In this document: piece by piece, positions 53,379-64,000 of the stretch
Layout: every line of letters starts with the position of its first letter
Position numbering within the stretch: the stretch's first letter is position 1
From: Phytophthora quininea
Lineage: Eukaryota; Oomycota; Peronosporomycetes; Peronosporales; Peronosporaceae
Direction of reading: 5' to 3'
Assembly (NCBI GenBank): GCA_011947345.1
Contig: JAAVTG010000112.1
Span: 124,001-188,000 of the forward strand
DNA length: 64,000 nucleotides
The notes under the pieces: model-generated
What the model was told of the DNA's origin: nothing
Seen by the model: only the letters and a program-made list of their open reading frames with translations
Databases searched by the model: none
Translations under genes and position numbers: made by a program

Positions 53379-54841
53379 TTAGTTCTCGTGGGCTGCAGTG
53401 TAGTTGTAGAACACTTGGTTCTCGAACTCGCTGGCGCAGTACGGGAACTCCTTGTCGTCGTCGGATGGGGCGAACAACGCCTTGCCCGACGTGTATGTCA
53501 CGTAGCACCCCAGCGCACTGCATACGACGACCACAATCAGCGCCGGGATCTTCTCGTACATGGGCATCGAGTTCCAGAGCTTCAGAAGCAGGAAGATAAT
53601 AGGCAGTACGATACTGATGAGCGTGATGCACGAGGCGCCGACAAAGTCCACGAACTCGGTGAAGTGGTCCTTCAGGATCACAGACAGCACCACCAGCGCA
53701 GCGATGATGGCACAGCGGAGGATCACGTACTTGATGGCGTTGGCGCCGCGGTATTCGGCTTCTTCGGCCTCAATGTCGCCGTAGTGGGGTTCTCGGCGTC
53801 GGCGTTCGAGATGTAGGACATCCGCGACGACCGACGGCCGTTGGATTCCTTGCCGGGCGTGTCGATAGCCGAGTACCCGAGCGCAGTCTCGACATCGTCG
53901 GTCTTCTTCTGGTGCATGCCCAAGAACATGCGCTCGGCCAGGTAGAAGGCCGGGTTCAGGATCACTGAGAAGGCGATGGTGATGTGGAGCTGCATGAACA
54001 AGTAGGCCATGACCACGGCACCCCAGTCCGATCGGAAGCCCAATGTCGTCAATCCGTTCGCGCCAGGGTAGATGGAGTAGAGCAAGTTGCCCGTGATCTG
54101 GCAACCGACCGCCGAAAAAGCACTAGCGGCCAGAATGAGGAACAGAACGCTGATCAAGCCCAAGGTAACGAAAATGATCCGAGGCATGCGAGTCGGGTCG
54201 CTGTGCTGGCGCTGCAGGGCCGGGATGACGATGCCGGCGTTGTAGGCGAGTGCCAGGTTGCCAAACATGCCCGCGACCTGCTCGAATTCAAGCTCGGGCG
54301 ACGGCACGGACGGGTGGCCACGCATGCCGTACATGACGACGGCAACGCCAATGACATCGGCGACGAGCGTGCCAGCGCAACCGGCGAACGCTGCACCAGC
54401 TCCCTCCTTGAGTGTCGGGATGAGGCACACGGGCAGACACATGAGCGCCATGAAGCAGATCCAGAAGGGGATCCCGAAGGCGTCCGGGAACAGACCGTCG
54501 AGAAGGGATCCACCCAGCACGAGGAACACGCACGGCAACAGCAGACACGAAGCCATCTGCGAGACGACGGCCAGCCAACGACCCCACGGACCCATGCACC
54601 ATTCGCCCAGGTCGCTGTAGGTCTTGACAGTCTTGGGAGCGAGCAGCATCACGCGGCAAATTGCTACCGACGCGTAGATGTTGGCGAAGGCCATGAAGGC
54701 CATACCGATGACAGCGACGACCGGTCCGGACCGCGAGAAGTTGCCGGGCATGCCGAGCGTACCGATGCCGTAGACGCAGCAGAAGACGTTGAGGCAGATC
54801 TTGAGGTCCTCCGAAGTGAGGAACTTCTTGTCGCCGGCCAT
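53379..54841 (-). CDS. Amino acid/auxin permease family transporter (AAAP)
   Basis: 487 aa from ATG 54841 (MAGDKKFLTSEDLKICLNVF). About 11 membrane helices: first NVFCCVYGIGTLGMPGNFSR with the AAAP-type GIGTLGMP start, then VVAVIGMAFMAFANIYASVA, LVADVIGVAVVMYG, IIFVTLGLISVLFLILAASA and others, ending near LIVVVVCSALGCYVTY. A long soluble loop after helix 9 carries Ser/Arg-rich sequence (NGRRSSRMSYIS). One frame shift near 53783 (C4) is repaired by adding one C. Typical function: proton-coupled uptake of amino acids at the plasma membrane or vacuole. Confidence 0.85.
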
Positions 54842-54880
54842 GGTGAACTCGAGGAGGAGACGGACTTGCGAGCCGCGAGG

Positions 54881-54896
54881 TAAATTGGAGAATGAG
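54881..54896 (-). promoter_or_regulatory. Oomycete INR core promoter of the permease gene
   Basis: The minus strand reads CCTCATTCTCCAATTTA, a nearly perfect initiator, 40-55 bp before the start codon at 54841. Confidence 0.65.
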
Positions 54897-55049
54897 GTCC
54901 AAGTGGAAGCGAGCTTTACGTGGACCGATGTCAAGAGCGGACAGCTCGCTCCCGAGCTTTGCCGAGATACGGACGACATGTTGAACACATCACCTTCGCT
55001 CACAATCTCATCGAGTCGTGTGTCGTACATGTACATGTACCGCTAAACG

Positions 55050-56395
55050 ACACTGTGTTCATCCCAACGGAAGAGACTTCCTATCCGTAGGAATGAAGCT
55101 GTAACACCGACGCTTCCGGTGCCGTTGCACCACACGGTCGAGCGATCCGGCCAAAACTGAGCTTCCACACAAATCTGAAGCAGAGGGGATTAAAATCCAG
55201 GATTAAAAGGCAACGTTGAAGCGCGAAGACGGGGCTTCAAAAGTTCATCAGCGCTGTCTCCGCAACAACGTTTCGCTATCGACGGGGCCATGCAGGCATG
55301 CGGCACGACCATTTCCGACGAGCTTGCGCTTTTTCCCGTGCTCCAAGGTCGATTTGCTTTACAAGGTCTTGCGCAAGCAGCCAGCGCGCTTCAATCTGAA
55401 GTGGCTCCACTTTAGACGTCGGTAAGCTTCGATTCCGTGCAGGGGACATTCAGTGCGTGATGCTCTATCATTGATTGGAGATGCAGTAAATCTGAAGCAC
55501 CACAATCGAGACAAAGCCATTCTGGTGCCATTTCCCGGAGCGCATCTCGCTTCAATCATAAAGTCATCGAAGAAGCATCTCCATTTGGCCTTGGAATCCG
55601 GTGCCCTGGGGCAAGCGCAACACGATTAGATCCCGTTCGAGCAGAGACCGTGCTTGGATTTGATACGATGGACGCGTCGACGCATGCCACGTCGGCCAGG
55701 CCTTCTGGTGATTTGTTTTCGCGTTGGAGATGTATGCCAGCAAAGCTCTTGGGCCAGCATGTCAGTAATCCACGTTGCCAGAGGTATTGCAGCATTTCAA
55801 CTACGTGTACTACGTAGACCGGGAAATCCTCTGGCAGCTGGTTGCTAGCCTTGACTACCAGTAGCTCACTGCTGAAGTTGCAGACAGACTTCAAAGCGCG
55901 AAAATATATCGCGGCAGCTGGGATTCAAGCCGTGTTAAACTCTGCCAGCTGGGCGTCGAAGATCGATGGTGCGTTTTGTCAAGTCCACAGTTCATTTTGA
56001 ATGCCATCAGAGGGCGAGCAGCACCTAAACTGCAAGCAAGACCAGCATACGTCCTCCGTCGGCGCACAACATCCCTGGCGATCAACCCACTCCAAAGTCC
56101 ACCAACAAATCCAAAGACACAATCCACAAAGTATTGAGACTACAGGGCGACTGGAAACTCTTTCTGTTGTCAAGCTTCTAGTTTGATCCACACCAGAAAA
56201 CAGTTAGCTTTGATTGTGGTGTTACCACCTGAATCCACAAGGAGAACGAGAACATCCTCTTCGCCTAGGTTACTTCACCTCGCGAGCAGTCTCAAACTGC
56301 ATCATCTGGTTTGACATTGAATGAATTCGTCGTTGAAACACAGCCAACCTGGTTAAATTGCTCGCCCAACCCGTGCTTTGCAGCACCATCGGTAC
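55050..56395. other. Intergenic, no gene recognised
   Basis: About 1.3 kb between the permease and MIF genes. A minus-strand frame (55894-55556, 112 aa, with ELLVVKASNQLPEDFPVYVV) looks partly coding but has no start context, domain or second exon that I can identify. It may be a gene relic. Confidence 0.4.
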
Positions 56396-56814
56396 TTAGC
56401 CGAGGGTGTTGCCGGCCATGGCCCAGTTGCCGCCGTCCACGTCGTCCAAGTTGAGGAAGATGCGATCCGCCGGAATCTTGAGCGCCTCGGCGGCCGTGGC
56501 GGTCAGCGACGCTGCCGTCTTCGGGTTCAGCTCGGGGCTGATGCGGCCGATGCTGCGGATGTGGATGAAGGCGCACGGCTGCAATTACAAACACATTTTT
56601 TAAATGTGAGATCCCAAAGTTATGTGCTAAACATGCATTTTCTTACGGCATCGGACGCCTGGAAGATCATGTCCTTCTCCAGGTCCAACTGCACCATCAG
56701 GTACTGCTCCGGCTTGCCCAGGGCGGCGGAAAGCGCCTTGGACAGCGCCTTGAGCGCGGCGGAGACGTCCACGCTGGCCTTGGGGACATTGCTAGACACG
56801 TGCACGAACGGCAT
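56396..56814 (-). CDS. Macrophage migration inhibitory factor-like protein, copy 1
   Basis: 116 aa: exon 1 56814-56647, intron 56579-56646 (68 nt), exon 2 56578-56396. The protein begins MPFVHVSSNV, so Pro2, the catalytic base of the tautomerase, is present. Other family features: a Lys in KALSKALSAALGKPEQYLMV, the CAFIHIRSIGRISPELN strand and DDVDGGNWAMAGNTLG end. MIF proteins are small trimeric tautomerases; those of plant parasites have been proposed to act in hosts, which is not shown here. No signal peptide. Intact frame. Confidence 0.9.
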
Positions 56815-56899
56815 CTTGGTTGGGAAGATTATCGAATGATATGCTTCAAAACAGTTTGATTGGGTTTTATTTATGCTGTCTCAAGGTCCTGGTCATCTC

Positions 56900-57394
56900 T
56901 TACTGCTTGGGGGCCGGGATGAGGCTGCCGCCCTTGGCCCAGTTGGTGCGCGGCACGTCGTCGATGTTCATGAAGATGCGATCGACGGGGACGTTCAGAA
57001 CCTGGCTCACGGTCTGCGTCAGCACCGACGCCGTCTGCAACCGAAAACAACGTGGTCAGCTACGCCAGATAAGCTCAGCTGCAGTCGCAGTATTTCCTCA
57101 CCGTCGGGTTGTGCTCCGCGTCCACCTTGCCAATACTCTTGAGATGGATCATGGCGCACGGCTACAAGGAACAGATAAACATCACAACTCAGTTTTCAAT
57201 AAATTGAATCATGCCGACTCCACCTACGTCGTCCGTAGCCTGGAACAGCATATCTGTGTCCAGGTTCAGGTGCACCATCACCACCTGCTCGGACTTCCTA
57301 GCGCCGTCGCTACCGCCTTGGAGATGGCCGCCATGGCCGCCTTCTTGTTCACGCCGGCGCTCGCCACGTTGCTCGTCACGTTCACGTTCGGCAT
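56900..57394 (-). CDS. Macrophage migration inhibitory factor-like protein, copy 2
   Basis: 120 aa: exon 1 57394-57228, intron 57162-57227 (66 nt), exon 2 57161-57102, intron 57035-57101 (67 nt), exon 3 57034-56900. It starts MPNVNVTSNV with the same catalytic Pro. One A must be added near 57298 (GGAAGTCC) to continue into VMVHLNLDTDMLF. The first intron is at the same place as in copy 1 (before PCA), the second is extra. Tandem duplicate of copy 1, same strand, 86 bp apart. Confidence 0.87.
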
Positions 57395-57575
57395 CTTTAC
57401 AACAAAATCGAAAATGACTAGCAACTTTAAATACCGTCATCATACCGATATCAAACCCTTTCCAACCCGATCATACCGATATCTAAACCTTCCCAAATCG
57501 ATATCTAATAAAAACCGGTACAACCTTCAGTACCGTTTGGGTGGCCAGACAAAGGAAAGGGGATCTCACGGCACC

Positions 57576-60500
57576 ATGGCGGAGGAGGTGGCTCGCTCGC
57601 GGCAGTATGCGTACCAGCAGAACTCCAACCTGGTGCTGCAGGCGGACAGCGAGTCGCGGCGCCGTCCCGACGAGCCCACGGGCGAGGTGGAGTCTCTGGC
57701 GGGTAAGATCAGCTACCGAATGGGCGACCGAGCACAGAAGGCCAAGCCCGAGAGCCGCAAGCGCGGCAAAGGGACGTCGGAGGACGCTGCGAGACGCAAG
57801 AAGAAGCACAAACAGGACGAGGGGACCGAAGGCGTGCTGTTTACGTCCTCTGGAGGCCTCGCGGCCGCGCGCAGCAACATCCTAAGGGAGAGCTCGGCCT
57901 TTGAAGCGTCGGCCTACAAGCCCAAGAACCAGGCCAGCCAGGACGCCTACGAGCTGCTTCTAGGCGTCGTGGCTCACCAATTAGGAGACCAGCCGGGGAG
58001 ATCCTGGCCGGTGCAGCCGAAGAAGTGCTGGCTATCCTAAAAACGACAATTATAGGGACGACGAGAAGCACAAGGAAGTGCAGAAGCTGCTGAAGGCCAT
58101 TCCGACCCATACTTTCAGTCAGATTGTAGCTGCAGGGAAGCGGATCACCGACTTCTTTCCAGAGCAAAACGGAGAGAAACAAGAAGAGAAACAGGAGGAG
58201 GACGAGGAAGAAGTGGACAAGGAGATGGGCGTCGCTGTTGTGTTTGATGAGGAGGAAGAAGAGGAAGAGTCCGATCTGGATGAAGTCAGAGAGGAAGAAC
58301 AGGACGACAGCGAAGAAGAAACGACCACGGAAGCAGGACGCGAAGCGATGAAGATGAACGACGAACATGACGAAGAAGACGAGGCAGATGCTCGCTACAG
58401 ACTGGATGTGCACGCTATCGACGCGTTCTGGCTGCAGCGCGAGCTGTCGAAGTTTTACAAGGATGCAGAAATCAGTGCGAAACTGGCGGAAGACGTGCTG
58501 GGTATCCTGAAGGAAGCTGGGAGCGACCTCAGCGCGTGTGAAAACAGACTGGTATTGCTGTTGGATTACGACAAGTTCGATTTTATTAAGCTGCTGTTAG
58601 AGAATCGAGCGAAAGTGCTGTATTGCACGCGTCTGAAGCAGGCACAGGACGATGCAGAACGACGTAGCATCGAAGAGGAAATGGTCGCGGACGAAACGCT
58701 AAATGATGGCGAAGGGAAGGCTATCCTCGATCAGCTGCGCTCGACAGCATCGGCAGATTCGTGGATGCAGGATCGAATTGGCGCTATGGAGACCACATCT
58801 CGTGCCGAGGCGAACAAACTGCGCAAGTTGCAGCAAAAGCAGGTGGAAAACGCGGTTCAGCAAAGGAGGAAGATGCAGACTCCGATGTTGATATGGAGGA
58901 TGCTGGTAGGGAAGACGTAAAGGAGGAAAGTGAGGGTGCTCCCAAGAAGAAACCTCAACACTACGTTGATGTGGAGTCGCTAGCCTTCCAGGAAGGTGGA
59001 CATTTGATGAGCAACCGCGAATGCCGCCTCCCCGAAGGCACGTGGCGTGCTCAGAAGAAGGGATACGAAGAGGTCCACGTGCCGGCCGTTCGAACGAAAA
59101 TGGCTGTAGCGGAGGAAAAGGCTCGTATCAAAATTTCTACACTGCCCAAGTGGGCTCAGGGTGCGTTCAGGAACATGGAATCGCTAAACCGAGTGCAGTC
59201 CAAGATGTTCCCCGCAGCCTTCGAAACGAGCGAGAACCTGCTTCTATGTGCCCCCACTGGTGCTGGTAAGACTAACGTCGCCATGCTGACGATCTTGCAC
59301 GAGGTGATGAAAGCGCGTGACCCGGAGACTGGTGAGCTTGACTTGAACTCGTTTAAGATTGTTTATGTGGCCCCGATGAAGGCTCTTGTGCAGGAAGTGG
59401 TGCTAAACCTGTCGGCTCGACTGTCTAGCGCCTATGGGATTCAAGTGCGAGAGCTGTCAGGAGACCAGAACCTATCGCGTGAACAATTATTTAACACACA
59501 GATCATCGTCACGACGCCGGAGAAGTGGGATATTATCACTCGAAAATCTGGCGATGATCGTACGTACACCCAGCTCGTGCGATTAGTGATCATTGATGAG
59601 ATTCACTTGCTGCACGACACGCGTGGTCCAGTGCTGGAAGCTCTAGTTGCGCGTACAATCAGAAACGTAGAGGCAACCCAGCAGATGGTGCGCCTGGTGG
59701 GTCTTTCCGCCACACTGCCAAACTACGAGGACGTCGCTGCGTTCCTCCGTGTAGATCCAGCTAAAGGTCTCTTTTACTTTGATTCCAGCTATCGCCCTGT
59801 GCCGTTGCAGCAGCAATACATTGGCATCATGGAGAAGAAGGCAGTCAAGCGTTTTGCACTGATGAATGAAATTTGTTACGAGAAGGTGATAGAGCAGGCG
59901 GAGCTGGATAACCAGGTATTGATCTTCGTCCACTCCCGAAAGGAAACTGCGTCGACCGCGCAGGCTCTGCGAGACTTGTTTGTGGAAAATGATACCCTCG
60001 CTCGACTGATCAAACCTAACTCTGCATCAAGCGAAGTTTTGCTGCAGGAAGCCGAGAAGATTGATCGCAACGATGACTTGAAGGACTTGCTCCCGTATGG
60101 CTTTGGCATTCACCATGCTGGTATGAAGCGCCAAGACCGTACCTTGGTCGAAAATGCGTTTGCTGATGGCCACTTGAAGGTTCTGGTAAGCACATCCACT
60201 CTTGCGTGGGGTGTTAACTTGCCGGCACACACTGTCATTATCAAGGGCACGCAGATTTACAACGCTGAACGTGGAGACTGGTGCGAGCTAAGTCCGCTGG
60301 ATATTCTGCAAATGCTGGGTCGTGCTGGTCGTGTCCAATTCGACACACAGGGCGAGGGCATTATCATTACGCAACATTCCCAGCTAACCTACTATTTATC
60401 GTTGATGAACCAACAACTGCCCGTTGAGTCCCAGTTGATGGGGAGGCTGGCAGACAACTTGAACGCTGAAATTGTGGTTGGTAGTGTGCAGAATGTAGCC

Positions 60501-63500
60501 CAGGCAGCGACGTGGCTCGGCTACACGTACCTGTTCATCCGCATGCTGCGTAATCCGACATTGTACGGCATCTCCATCGCGGATCGCAAAGCTGATCCGC
60601 ACCTTCTGCAGTATCGCACCGACCTGGTGCACTCGGCAGCGACGCTACTGGCGAAGCATAATTTGATCAAGTACGAGCGACGCTCGGGCTTGTTCCAAGT
60701 GACGGCTCTTGGTCGAGTGGCGAGTCATTACTACATTGCGCACGACTCGATCAGTACGTACAACGAGTACTTGAAGCCTCATATGTCGGATATTGAGATT
60801 TTACGGTTGTTCTCGCTCTCAAACGAGTTCAAGTACGTCATTGTTCGGTCAGAAGAGAAGCTGGAGCTTGTAAAGCTCTTGGAACGTGTGCCAGTTCCTG
60901 TGAAAGAATCTTTGGTCTCCAGTGCCCCGGAAGTATCGCCGCAGGAAGCGGGTCTGCGAAGGTGAACGTTCTGCTGCAAGCCTATGTTTCACGATTAAAA
61001 CTAGATGGTTTTGCGCTGCTTGCAGACATGGCGCACATTCATCAGTCAGCAGCACGTATTTTCCGAGCCCTGTTCGAAATTTGTTTAAACCGTGGGTGGG
61101 CCTCACTGGCTGAGCGAATGCTCAGCTTCTGCAAGATGGTAGATAAGCGAATGTGGCTATCGCACTCGCCTCTTCGACAATTCGTCCCTGGGATCTCAGA
61201 GACGATCCTTAAACGCATTGAGAAAAGATATTTCATGGGATAAGTACAACGACCTAGAACCTGCTGATCTAGGTCAACTTATTAACAATCCACAGTATGG
61301 AAAGCAGCTTTATAAGCTAATCCATCAGTTCCCAAAGCTGGAGCTTTCAGCTCATGTCCAGCCGATTACAAGATCGATGCTGAAGGTGGATTTGGTGGTC
61401 ACCCCGGACTTTGAATTCACGCGGGAAGTCCATGGCAACGCTGAAGGCTTTTGGATCTTCGTTGAAGATGTCGATGGAGAAACCATTTTGCATCATGAAT
61501 GGCTGTTGATCAAGCGCCGATTTGCTTCGCAGGAGACCTACTTAAGCTTCACGATGCCTTTGTTTGAGCCCTTGGCGCCGTTGTACTACATTAAGGTAAT
61601 CTCGGACAAGTGGATTCACTGCGAGAGCTCGTTGCCAGTGTCGTTCCACAAGCTCATTCTGCCGCACAAGAACACACCGCCGACAGAGTTGTTGGATCTC
61701 CAACCGCTCTTTGTGAACAATACTTTGTTGAAACTTGCAGGTGGCAAGAAGAAGATAGCAGAGGCGATGCTGAAGTCGGTATCGAACGCCCGTCAACTGT
61801 CAAACCCATGGCGGTTTAAGCGCTTTAACCCCATCCAGACTCAAGTACTACCTCGTTTGTTGGAATCAGAGAGTAATCTGTTCATCGGATCGCCACCTGG
61901 AAGTGGCAAGGGTGTCTTGGCGGAGGTTGCAATTATGAAGACGCTGCTTTCATTGGGTCAGCCTGACCCTAAAAGCGAAGAGTTTGGTGAGCACTTGCTT
62001 GTGTATTTGACTCGAAAGAAGCCAGTTGCCGTGAGAAATACGACGACTGGAATGGTAAGTTTGGCGAGCTGAGCTACTGGCGACAGAACGTCGTCGAGCT
62101 CACTGGTGACTCTACTGCTGATTTACGCTTATTAGCGAGTGCAAACATTCTAATCGCCACGCCGACCCAGTGGGATGTGCTTTCTCGTCGTTGGAAGCAG
62201 CGTAAACGTATTCAAAACGTCCGTCTGTTGCTTTTAGATGAGGCTCACTTCGTCGGTGGCGGAGAGTACGGACCCACCATTGAGATTGTCATGTCACGAA
62301 TGCGCTTTATTGCTGCTGACATGGAGAAGAAAAAGAAAGCCGCCGGCGAGCGAGGCGGACGGATGCGTATCATTGCCATGAGCAATTCCATCGCCAACGC
62401 CCGTGATGTGGGCGAGTGGCTGGGTGCGAGCGCTTCTGAAGGCATCTTTAACTTCCACCCGAACGTTCGTCCGCAGCCTCTTGAAATTCGCGTGCAGGGC
62501 TTCGAGATCAATGACTTTTCGTCCCGTATGCTTGCGATGGCAAAGCCACTGTACAACACCATCGCTAACCAGGCAGAAAAGAAGCCTGTGGTGGTGTTTG
62601 TGCCTTCCGCGAAGCAAGCTCAACTCAGTGCAATCGACTTGATTACGTTTGCCTTGTCAGAGAACGATCCACAGAAGTTTGTGTCTCGTTCTGCGAAGGA
62701 TAAGGTCGAGTTACCTCTGGAAGATGCGGCTTTACTACACACTATGGATAATGGCGTGGGCTATTGCACAGATACGATGGCTACACGGAATCGAGAGTAC
62801 GTACTAAACCGTTTCGCGACCGGGAAACTTCAAGTGTTGATCGTGCCGCAGTCGATGGCTTGGGAGCTGCGGAGTGCACAGATTAACGCATTTATGGTAG
62901 TCATTATGGGCACGCAGTTCTATGATGGCCGCGAACACCGCTACGTGGACTACCAGTTGGCTGACGTGTTTCAGATGACCAAGTTTGCCAACCACACGGC
63001 TTCGCCTTCCGTCAAATGTGTACTGTTCTGTCATGCATCTAAGAAAAGTTCTATGCCAAGTTCTTATACGACCCACTGCCGTTGGAGTCGCAGCTCGAAC
63101 ATTTCCTCAGCGACCACATTAATGCTGAGATTGTGACAAAGACAATCGAAAGCAAACAAGACGCGGTGGACTACCTCACGTGGACCTTCATGTACCGTCG
63201 GTTCATGAAGAATCCAAACTACTACAACTTACAGGGCGCTACCAATGTGCACTTGTCAGATCATTTGTCTGAATTGGTAGAGACTACTGTTAACGCATTA
63301 GAGGAATCGCGATGTATCCAGGTCGTTGAAGAAGAGGAGGATGAAGAAAATGAGGGCGAGGAGCGTCTGGTTCCGCTGAATCTTGGTATGATCGCTGCGT
63401 ACTACTACATCAAGTACACAACGATCGAGCTGTTTGCTTGCAGTCTCAAGGCGGACTCGAAGGTGCGCGCGTTGCTGACAATCTTGTCATCTGCTACCGA

Positions 63501-64000
63501 GTTTAGTGACTTGCCTAGCCGATACGGCGAAGACAAGAAGCTAGAGTCGCTAGCGAAACATCTCAAATTCCCAGTTGCGGCTGGAGGAGACTACGGCCAA
63601 GCACACGTCAAGACAAACGTGCTGTTGCAGGTTCACTTTAGCAAGCAACACGACCGCTTGAGCCCAGCGTTACGTCAGGATCTTGACTACATTCTACGGC
63701 ATGCGGTTCGCCTTCTGCATGCCATGGTGGACGTGATCAGTTCCAACGGATGGCTAAAGCCTGCGTTGGCGGCGATGGATCTTGCGCAGATGGTAGTGCA
63801 GGCGCAATGGAGCAGCGATTCCCCACTGCTACAGATTCCATTCTTCACCCTAGACATGCTTAAGAAATTGTCTAAGATGGACCTGGAGGAAGAGGTCGAG
63901 ACGCCGGTAGACATTCTGAGTATGGAGGATGATGCTCGTAAGGAGCTGCTACCCCTCGACACTTCGAAAATGTCAGCCGTGGCCAAGTTCTGTAATGCCT
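57576..64000 (+). CDS. BRR2: U5 snRNP helicase BRR2 (SNRNP200), 3' end outside window
   Basis: Starts at ATG 57576 (CACCATGG context) with [20 protein letters not shown] and is still open at the window end. It unwinds U4/U6 in spliceosome activation. Order: N-terminal region and acidic linker; cassette 1 with Walker A APTGAGKT (about 59250) and DEIH (59595), then [17 protein letters not shown] and LGRAGR; Sec63-like domain ([20 protein letters not shown]); cassette 2 with degenerate Walker A SPPGSGKG (about 61890) and DEAH (62237), then a second Sec63 domain ([19 protein letters not shown]). About seven one-base shifts (57995 G4, 58041 A5, 58864 A3, about 60950, about 61227, 62038 A3, 63048 A4), most at short homopolymers. 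As BRR2 is essential and otherwise perfectly conserved, these are almost surely consensus errors. No intron seen. Confidence 0.93.

Noticed and set aside
53984..54883. 299-aa plus-strand ORF over the permease gene
   Set aside because: Antisense of a GC-rich membrane protein gene; the composition (His/Asp/Arg-rich) is typical of a shadow frame.

Overview
The window looks like nuclear DNA of an oomycete plant pathogen, most likely Phytophthora or a close relative. The signs are a Crinkler (CRN) gene, a membrane LRR protein of the oomycete type, a candidate secreted RxLR-like protein, introns of about 55-71 nt (one of 417 nt), oomycete-type INR promoter motifs, and large families of ankyrin proteins with WLH...EGCT repeats.

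Layout. 0-1.2 kb: 3' part of a membrane LRR gene. 1.5-5.2 kb: a CRN gene (minus strand) split by a hAT transposon. 5.4-8.2 kb: a Frizzled-like secreted protein and a CXC (tesmin-type) zinc protein. 8.3-22.2 kb: a tandem cluster of an apparently undescribed family (N-terminal GW-type domain, basic AT-hook-like linker, two HMLEF helical modules). One member there is split by two hAT insertions, one of which carries a RING-finger gene. 22.3-28.9 kb: a tandem-SET membrane protein, ribosomal protein eL20, a hypothetical protein and a mitochondrial carrier. 28.9-39.5 kb: an ankyrin cluster forming a 3.8-kb-arm inverted repeat around a 2.1-kb spacer that holds a fifth ankyrin gene; the left arm also contains a clean 987-bp internal inversion. 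40.1-44.7 kb: a pseudokinase-ARM-TPR fusion. 44.8-52.1 kb: two classical ankyrin-repeat genes between two copies of a ~0.5-kb repeat, then a short TIR element. 52.1-54.8 kb: a secreted CE1-like esterase and an amino acid permease. 56.4-57.4 kb: two tandem MIF genes. 57.6 kb to the end: the spliceosomal helicase BRR2, cut by the window edge.

Sequence quality. Almost every long gene, including essential BRR2, is broken by single-base frameshifts, and most are repaired by adding one base to a short homopolymer. After these corrections total coding lengths come out divisible by three. I therefore read most frameshifts as consensus errors and call genes pseudogenes only where there is independent damage (transposon insertion, inversion, truncation).

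The housekeeping genes (eL20, BRR2, carrier, MIF, permease) form short conserved islands between accessory blocks (CRN, hAT elements, ankyrin palindrome, AT-hook family), which fits the patchwork of gene-dense islands and repeat-rich regions seen in these genomes.
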